Source: Aculops lycopersici
Taxonomy: Eukaryota; Arthropoda; Arachnida; Trombidiformes; Eriophyidae
Direction: 5' to 3'
Assembly (NCBI GenBank): GCA_015350385.1
Contig: WNKI01000002.1
Span: 6,014,956-6,052,249, forward strand
DNA length: 37,294 nucleotides
Part shown: positions 28,901 through 37,294 of the stretch, in pieces
Numbering within the stretch: the first letter of the stretch is position 1
How the letters are laid out: each line of letters opens with the position of its first letter
Notes under the pieces: generated by a model
Told to the model about the DNA's origin: nothing
The model's input: the letters and a program-made list of their open reading frames with translations, nothing else
Databases searched by the model: none
Position numbers and translations under genes: made by a program

Positions 28901-31900
28901 CGCCGGCGCTCCATTGATCTAGAGCTCATTAAAACATGATGCTGATGATTGTTGCTTATGTTGTGTGTATTGCCATTAAATTGTCCGCCGGCCGACGAGG
29001 CAACAGAGCTATGCGACGAACTGGACGACAGTGGACTGTGCGACTTCCCGACACCTGTTGATTGGCTTGCATTTGGGCCGCCCGTCGAGGCCACCTGTGC
29101 GCCGTTGCAACTTCCGCCCGCCGCAGCACTGCTCACCCCGCTACTCGAGGTGGCACTGTGGTCGCTTATGGCGCCCTCGTTGCTAATTAGCGAGGCCACC
29201 GGCGAGCACTGCGACGCCTTGAACGAGGTGAATGGGTGCTGAAGTTTTGCGGCCACCTGTTGCTGTTGCGCCGTCCAGTCGGCGTGCTGTTGACTTGTCG
29301 TGGTCGTTGTTGTATTGCTGGTCATCGTTGCCATTGGCGACGACTCGCAACTCGACTGCTGCTGCTGTTGCTGTCGATTGTGAATGCCAGTCAAATCAAC
29401 AGGTCGTCTCGTTAGATTTGATGAAGGCGAGATTGATGTCGTTGTTTTGGTCGTGCCTACGCCACACTCGCTGCCCGCCGTCTTGCCGGCCGCTGGTGCC
29501 GTGGAAAAGACACAGTCCAAGTTAATGTAGTTATCGAGACCATGACCAGTTGGATTTTGTTGTGGTTGTGGTTGCCGTTGCCTGTCTTTGCCATTCGTGG
29601 CCGCCATTGCAGCACTGAGTCCATCCATCATCAAGCTCATTGCAGATGTAACCTGTTGATGCGCAGACGATGAGGACAACGATTTGCTAGCCTGAGCCAT
29701 TGAAGTCAGAGAATCAATTAGAAATGGATTCAGTTTGTTTCTCCTGGCATCCAAATCGTCGTTGCTCGAGGTGGTGGTTGGTGCGTTGAAAGCACCAACT
29801 TGCTTGTGGGACGACCTGTTGCCGCAATCTCGATCGTTTCCGTCGCCGCTCGCCTCGCGCTCGATTTGGTTCAGTGTGTTCCCGATTTGAGCTATCAATT
29901 TGGCCGCCTCGAATCGAAGCTCAGCATCCTCCTCGTTTGCGTCCGTCTTTGTTGCGGTTGTTTGGTTGGTGGTGTTGCCATTCACAGCTACACTTTTTAC
30001 GTCCTGGGCGCCCGAAGCTCTCGATGTTGTTTGACTGCTCGACTTCTGTTCCTTTTCTCCTGCACCTCCAATGGACTGCAAACCTTGGAATTGGCCATAC
30101 AGGTAGTTGAGTAACTGGCGCGAGGTGGCGTCCGTCTGAACACTGGCTAGCAAATACTCAATCAAGGGCTTGTGGCGCAACAAGCCTTTAGGTTTATTAG
30201 CGTCCTCCATCTCATTAGTCGTCAGGTTAACGAGATTGAGATGGAGATTTCGCTGATGTTGATGTTGATGTTGATGTTGATGTTGATGTTGATGTTGATG
30301 TTGATGTTGATGTTGATGTTGATGCTGATTCTGATTCTGCTGCATAATCCTTGGATCCCAATAGTTGGCAACACTGAGCCCCTGGGCCGTGGTGGTTGTT
30401 GCCGTGCTCGCCGTCACCTGTTGCTGAATCATTGCGCCACTGCCACTGTCAATACCCTTGGACGACGGACATTTAACACCATTGGACGACATTTCAACCA
30501 ACTCGCTGCACTGGAACGAGCAATAGATGCGTCCACTGGAGCAGGGTAAAAATGGGCTGCCCAAGAGGGACTTTTGGCACTGGAAACACTTGAAACAGGA
30601 AGCCGAGGCGTGCCAACACCTTTGTTCGTGATTGATTGCGCCCGAGTCGCAGGTGATTAGCTTGCCGCATTCGGCGCAAGTCTCGCCGAATACCTTGTCA
30701 AAGCATTGCAAACAATACGGCGAGTTGGTTTGGTGGTGTGTTTGCATTCTACTCTCACTCTTAGCATAATGACTTTGGTCCACAATTATATACTGATGGC
30801 CGCCTAGTGGCACCTGGCATTCTGTGCAGCAAAAGTGTTTTATGTGCCAAACTTTACCTGTTGTTGTTGACGTTGTTGGTGTTTTTGTTGTATCGACGAG
30901 TTCGATCAGGTTAGTTTAGTGGTTAATTGCGTAGCGTGATTGGGATAATTATTGGCCTAAAGGGGGAGCGAGAGAGAGAGAGAAAAAAAGTTGAAGATCG
31001 GCACAAAAGTCAGACTCATTAGTGGGATTGGCTGTTGCGACCAAGAGATGGAGAGAAAAATTAGTGTAGTAGAATGATTGTTAAATCAAATAAAGGAGAA
31101 ACTCTAGACTCAAAATTGCCAACAAAGATTGGTCAAAAATTAATAATAACTAGTAGATGACTTTCCACCTGAGACTTGAATTTTTTCTCCCTCTCAAATC
31201 TCCAGCAAATCTAAGGGGCGCGCCGAGATCTAGACTCTGATGCCGATTGGCCGACTGAAAGTTTGCATGACTTTACTTTGGTCCATCCAGTTTAAAGTTA
31301 GACCAACGAAAAGAGCAGCAGTAATCTGGCGAAACGAAGGTACACGATAGAGCAAGAGCCGAAAGGTAAATAGTGAGTCGAGTTGCAGTTTTCCTTCTCT
31401 CTCTCTCTATCTTGGCTGTTGTTGTGAAGTTTGCTTCGGCCACTTGTTGTTGCTTTGAAATAATAATTGATCATTATGATAATGATAACGAACGAGCACT
31501 TAGGTGTGCCACTCGCTCGCTAGTTGCTCCGTCTCATGACCGATGGCGTCTCGTCGTCTGCCGGCAAGATCTCGCCGGTTGGCCTCGATGGTCGCGGCCA
31601 CTTGTTGCTGTTGTTCTCAAGTCGAAAGCGGCGAGCCAGTAGAACGAAAGAAGCCAACTAACTAGACCGACTAACGACCGGCAAGCTAGGAAGTTCCCTC
31701 GCGATGGTCCTGTAGAGTCGTTAGCGTCGTTGGAGTCGTGATTTACTCGAAGTTTGTTGGCTATTAGTATTGGTGTGTTGGACTTGCCTTGCAGCACTAC
31801 CTGTTGCCGCTTCTACTCGAACGTATGATTTACGACTACTAATACCCAAACGGCCGCATCTAAGTCTGAATTCTAGGTAGAGTTCGAGGCAACATTAACA

Positions 31901-34900
31901 ATAACGAGCAAATGAGCCTAAATTGTAGTCCAGCAGCTCGCCGGTTGGCTTCGTTATCCGCCGGTTCTCCAAGCAAGAGAACAAGAGTTTAGATGGCTGA
32001 TATTCAAGTTTACGAGCTCGACTTGCTTGCAATGGCTCGCTCGCTCTGTCTGGCAAAACGTCGGGTTGGTTGTCTGGAACGCTGATGGCCACCGTTACGT
32101 AACCATGGCCACTTGGAGGAGAGGGTCAAGCAGGTAACTATTAAATGTTACGACTCACACGATTCGTCGCCTCCTACTACTAAGCAACTACTAAGCTAGT
32201 CTAAAACTTTACGAGCACCACGCCACTGTGAGTGGATGCCTCAGCGCCACTGAAATTGGCTTCAGCTGCTTTTGTTGCTGCTGCTGGTGGGCAGTCGGGT
32301 GGATCAAAGCGCTCACTTGGTCGCGCTCTGATCCCTAGTTTTGTCTTGGCTCATGGCTACCTTTGCCCGACTCTCCATCCATCCACCTGTTGCTGAAGAC
32401 AAACCACTGCCACCAGTTGCTTCCGAGCCAAAGACAATGGCCGGCCAGGTTGACGCTTTCCGCCGGACGAAGCAAAAGAGAGAGAGAGAGAGAGAGAATT
32501 TGCCTACGAGTAATCGCATTGAATGAACCCTCAGTGACGTACAAGAATAAGTACCTGTTGCTTGCGCCAGTGGTTGCCACAGTCGCCGCCGCTACTGCCA
32601 CAGAGAGCGAGAGACAATCGCTAGAAGTTGACGCTTTAATTGGACTTGTCGAATGCAAGTGGCTAGCGACAAAGCGATCGAGCCAGTTGTTGCAAGTCGT
32701 CCAGTCGAATCCAACAAAAGCAACAAGTGGTGGCTGCTGCATCGCTGCTCCATTGCGACACCCAAGCTGCAAACGACGATTGATCGGTCGCCGAAACTCT
32801 CCTTCGACGACGACGACGACGATTGAAACGGACTGCCCGTCTATTGGAGCGAGAAGATAATATCTCTGGTTGCCGGGGCAAACATTTGAACAAAATATCG
32901 GCCGAACCAAGTGACTGCCGCTACTGCTTTGGAAGCCACTGGCCGCTTGTGCTGCAGCCCAACCTCTCTCTACCTGAATGGATGGATAGTCTACCCTTTT
33001 GAGCTCGACTCTTCGCCATCCACGAAGCGTAACCCTAAACTGGGAGATGAATGGCTAGCCAGTGGCCAGTTAGATGGTGGCAGTCGAGTTGCTCGAATTA
33101 CACTCACACAAACAGACATCCGGACAGTAGCAACAAGTGGCGTGTCCTCGCTCATGCTACCGGCCACTCTACTCTATTCTAGTCCACTCTCTGCACCTAG
33201 CCAACTGCTTACTCACTTTTTGATGGGCGAAGTTAAATTAGATCAGCGGCAGCATCGAATCTCGTCAATCATCCGAATCAAGTGGAGCTGAAGCGAAGGC
33301 TAAGGCAGCGATAGGAGGAGAAAGCTGGATGAGCAATGGAGATCCAGCTACTTGGCCAGCCGAATCTTGGCGAGTCTATTAAATTAACGAGGCGAGAGGC
33401 TGGCAATGCGATGCGCTTTTGGGTCGGTGGCAGTAGTGATGGCAACAATAGAGTTTGCAAACCAAATTCCACTCTTCTCGCGCACTAACCTACGGAACAC
33501 TTGAGTGTCAAACTCGCTACAATCAAATCATGAGAATTGAAACTGGACAATGAAATGAGGAAAACTCTCGCTCCACTTGCCCGTTACTCGCACTTGTTGA
33601 TGGCGGCTGCGCTCTTGGATAGAAAATTTAAACAACAACATCAACTATTGCGATGAAATCAACTTATCTGAGTTGAGTTCCAAAATAGACAAGCCCATTG
33701 ATGGGCAAGCAACCAAGCGAGGCGCAGGTAAATGAGTGTGTGTGTTGATTGCACTGCCAAGCTCGGACCGTGAAATGGAAATTTTGTAGCTTGCCATCCC
33801 GATGGACTCGCACTATGAGAGAAAACTAGGGAGAGGTGCAGGTAAAATAAAAATCTTCTAGATGATTACGATGATGGAGTGAGTGAGCATTGGGGTTGCT
33901 CTTTTTTCAACTGCTTCTAAGGCTTTCGTTGATGTTACCGCAGCAGCAGCAAATTGGCCGCCTGAGCAACAAGAGCCAATCGAAAGCTTCAAATTTTCTG
34001 GGAGCGACCGGAAGTTTGAGCGCCCGCATGGTCTAATTAAACTCGTAAAGGTACGACAACAACAGGTTGTTGGCGCTTCCAATCAATTGGAAGCGCTGAA
34101 TGTTTGCGATCAGATTTTTCCTCTTCGAAAAAATATATTAGATCAGAGCAAAAGAGAAAAGGTTATGAAGATATATGAATGAGAATAAAACTTACCCTCG
34201 GCCTCGGTACACTCCTCGTCCAGAATCAAGCAATCGCACTGCTGACATCTTGGCTTGAACAACTCAACAAAGTGTCGGTGACAAAATAGACTGACCACCT
34301 GAGGTTGCTGATGATATGATTGTGGAAAGCAATGTCGACTTGCGGCTTGTAACCTGGTGTCATCGTGGAAAACTTGATCCTCATCTTGAAACTCTTGGTC
34401 TAAGTTAACATACTCGCAGCTCGACGATCTCCTCGGTCGCCTCGTTGATTTGAGGTGATGATTGTTGTCGTTTGCATGACGCTTATTGACTGATTGGCTG
34501 TTGGTATTTGTTGTTGGTTCGTTTATGTATATTAAAGCTCTCAAATCAACAAGCAGCTCAGAGCAAGTGCAACAATTGAAGCATTCAGTGTGGAACAATA
34601 TACTGGCCGTTTCTTCGCAAGTTGAGTCACCGGAAGTTGTTGCTTGCTGTACATCGGGATCAACCAGATTAGCTTCACTTCGCGACTTTTCAGCCGCAGC
34701 CGCCGCCGACTGACCACCTCTACCCGAGGAGCCACTCAGGTGACCCCTGAGCGAGGCGCCCAGGGAGCCAAGCGACGCCGACCAGGTCATTGCGCGACTC
34801 TTGCCTAGACGCTTCGACTTTGGGCCGCTGCTGCCGTTGCGCTTCTCGCTCTTCGTTGGCTTCAACACCGCAACCTCAGCGTTAGACGATACGGTGTCCC

Positions 34901-36434
34901 CAAAAGACTCACCTGTGGCCGCAGCCGCCCCCAGTGGCAACACATCACCTGGCTGCATGTCAACGTGCGGCGGCGTCTCCCTGTCGTCGCAGTGGCTACC
35001 CGACGCCGACGACTGGCCACTTGAGGAGCCAGTGCCGAGTCCCTCGTCGTCTTGCTGATGATTATGGGGATGATGCTGCCGCTCATTCTCATTTTCGCCC
35101 GACTGGCCGGCTGTTTGCTGTAATGTAATTGCACTTGTTGTTGCTGTTGCTGTCTCGGCTGTTGTTTGCTTAACGGCTTCCGGCTCACCTGCACCGCGCG
35201 CAGACACCTGTCGCTTAACATTGTCGTTGTTGTTTGCATTTGGCGCCTCGACCAACTCACCTGTTGCTGTTGGCTGCTGTTTCGCCGAAGCCGATGCCGG
35301 CGACATCAGTTTCATTGTTTGACTAGAGTTTTGTTTGCCTGCTTGCCCACTGCCGCCGCTAGTGGTCATGTCGCCGCTTCTCAACTGTAAATTGTCAACT
35401 CGGACGCAGGTCGAGTTAAGCTCGATCGGCTTCTTGCACTAAGTTGCGTGGATTCAATGGTTTGAAAGTGAGAGTTTGTTGTGTTTGTTGAGATGCGGCG
35501 CAAGAATTGGGATTAGTTTCTGTCACTTGTTGTTTATTTAGCGATGACTATTTGCTTGAGAGAAAAATAAAGAAAAAACACTGCCTATTCCAACATGGAC
35601 ACGGGTGGTCGTTTAAGGTGCTAGTAGCCGAGTGAGTGAGTGAGTGAGTGAGTAGGAGGTTAGCGGAGATTAACTTACCTTAAAGCAGCTCGTTGACTTA
35701 ATTGCCTGTTTGTTTTTCGCGCCTCTCGAGTCCAAAATGTTTTCGGTGCCAACATCGTCGACAAAACTCCCCGTTGTTGTCGTTAATGAGAGCCGACGAC
35801 TTGGCGACTTCTTGCCACCACCGGCATGACCAACCACCTGTTGCTTGTCCTTCGTTGGACTCAGATAATAGAGCGACGCCTTGAACTGCGAGGCCAACTT
35901 CCGCTGGCCCCTAATGAACTTGATCTCGTCGTCGCAGGTGGTTGGGTCGGACTTGCCATGGTTGTGTGTTGCAGTGATTGTGTTGCTTGTTGGGGTCTCA
36001 CTTGGTTCTTGGCGTTGCTCTAATTTGGTTTTCTCGCTTGAAGTGCTGGTTGCGGTGGCGGCCAGCAACTCGAGGTCTTGGTGGGGAATCTGGTAGGCTA
36101 GCTGCTGAGCTCGCCAACTTTCGCCTTTTGATGGCGAGGATAATGATTTTGGGTTTTGCGAGTTGAACAGGATGTTTGTATAGTAATTGGTTAGTTTGAT
36201 TGCAGTGTAAACTAGGCAACTTATTGATGACGATGATTCAATAGCAACATTGACCTCCTTGATCGACTCCAACTGTTGCGCTCTCCTCTGCCGCTCGCCT
36301 CTAGCTCGCGAAAAACTTTGACTCGTCGTCGAGCTCGATTTGGTGGCTGTTTTTGCTGACATGGTTTTTGTCGCCGAGCTTGTGGCTCGTTGGAATGAGA
36401 CAATGGGACATTCCAATTGGGGCATCGACGACAT
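25984..36434 (-). CDS. pk: Prickle-type PET/LIM planar cell polarity protein, very large and divergent
   Basis: Three exons (36434-35679, 35384-34196, 30857-25984) with GTAAG donors and CAG acceptors sum to 2273 codons in frame. Residues 104-122 (GESWRAQQLAYQIPHQDLE) and about 168-180 resemble the second half of a PET domain with an insertion; the first half is not seen. LIM1 keeps HTEC and CCTC (H517 onward) but lacks the first zinc pair and has a roughly 80-residue insertion. LIM2 (CQQCDCLILDEECTEAEG, then KVWHIKHFCCTEC) spans the exon 2-3 junction. LIM3 (CAECGKLI, HASASCFKC, IYCSFQC) is intact. Then follow a (His-Gln)n tract, long Gln/Ser-rich stretches, an Arg-Ser/Asp-Glu region (about 1855-2150) containing CSTCSSSS, and a CaaX end CKVI, a predicted prenylation site. 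Prickle acts at the membrane with Van Gogh in planar polarity; I infer that role. Further 5' exons may lie outside the window. Confidence 0.87.
30251..30331. repeat. (TGATGT)n hexanucleotide array coding (His-Gln)n
   Basis: About thirteen tandem TGATGT units on the plus strand, translated on the minus strand as alternating His and Gln in the Prickle-type protein shortly after LIM3. Likely length-polymorphic. Confidence 0.9.
32478..32497. repeat. (GA)n microsatellite in Prickle intron 2
   Basis: Ten uninterrupted AG units. Confidence 0.9.
34073..34096. repeat. 24-bp near-perfect palindrome in Prickle intron 2
   Basis: GCGCTTCCAAT, a two-base centre, then ATTGGAAGCGC: eleven paired positions each side. 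It lies 100-123 bases inside the intron from the exon 2 donor. A weaker inverted repeat (CAACAA/TTGTTG) is immediately adjacent at 34056-34072. Confidence 0.9.
35630..35653. repeat. (GAGT)n tetranucleotide repeat in Prickle intron 1
   Basis: About six GAGT units within the 294-base intron 35385-35678. Confidence 0.9.

Positions 36435-37294
<860 letters not shown>

Larger units (their letters stand above)
30858..34195 (-). other. Intron 2 of the Prickle-type gene (3.3 kb)
   Basis: Donor G|GTAAGT at 34195 and acceptor CAACAACAG ending at 30858 complete a split glycine codon (G|GT) in CTEAEG-KVWHIKH, the conserved LIM2 sequence. The intron holds (GA)n/(CT)n tracts near 30970, 31395 and 32478-32497 and near-palindromes at 34053-34096. 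Plus-strand CAG|GTAA donor-like sites occur near 32131, 33726 and 33841. No nested gene could be supported on either strand. Confidence 0.8.

Noticed and set aside
31341..31642. Plus-strand frame with a signal-like segment (FLLSLSILAVVVKFASA) in Prickle intron 2
   Set aside because: The Leu/Ser part is a reading of a (CT)n microsatellite. There is no ATG in frame, and the only splice model gives a 49-base intron and an odd N-terminus.
32335..32910. 191-codon minus-strand frame in Prickle intron 2
   Set aside because: Its sequence is dominated by readings of GA and GAC repeats, with no domain and no splice support.
33883..34182. 99-codon plus-strand frame opposite the 3' part of Prickle exon 2 and intron
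   Set aside because: Composition looks protein-like, but it has no ATG near its start, a stop lies just before it, no acceptor with a usable tract was found and I recognise no domain.

Overview
The window looks like nuclear DNA of an invertebrate animal, most probably an arthropod. The reasons are spliced protein-coding genes with GTAAGT donors and AG acceptors, animal-only gene families (Ajuba/LIMD1-type LIM protein, Prickle, ICA1, a clip-like S1A protease) and a TATA plus TCAGTT initiator promoter of arthropod style. Compact genes with few introns, including a TOR kinase in one 7.7-kb open exon, and many low-complexity Gln/His/Ser tracts fit chelicerates such as mites, but I cannot fix the species.

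Layout: 720-4146 (+) is a secreted S1A serine protease with a very long low-complexity pro-region and one intron. 4974-6656 (+) is a type II AAA+ ATPase with PEX1-like features. It is tail-to-tail with TACO1 (6685-7581, -), with 28 bp between the stop codons. 8296-9510 (+) is an ICA1-type AH/BAR protein, followed by a decayed partial copy of itself (about 9746-9940). A small C2H2 zinc-finger gene (9795-10340, -) reads antisense through this relic and takes its C-terminal tail from it. A roughly 3-kb stretch follows with no recognised family gene. At its right end I find an unlisted two-exon gene for an 82-residue secreted peptide (13026-13359, -). Its TATA/initiator promoter lies inside the last coding exon of the neighbouring Ajuba-family gene.

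13425-16530 (-) is the Ajuba/LIMD1/WTIP-family gene (two exons), divergent from TOR (17790-25457, +). TOR is convergent with a very large Prickle-type gene (25984-36434, -; three exons, 2272 codons). That gene has conserved LIM2/LIM3, a degenerate LIM1 and PET region, a Prickle-like CSTCSSSS motif and a C-terminal CaaX box. The window ends in a (GA)n microsatellite of about 110 bp upstream of Prickle.

TOR (growth), Ajuba (junction/Hippo signalling) and Prickle (planar polarity) are neighbours, but nothing in the sequence shows that they are co-regulated. The items most worth following are the hidden secreted-peptide gene with its nested promoter and the zinc-finger gene whose tail derives from antisense ICA1 sequence.
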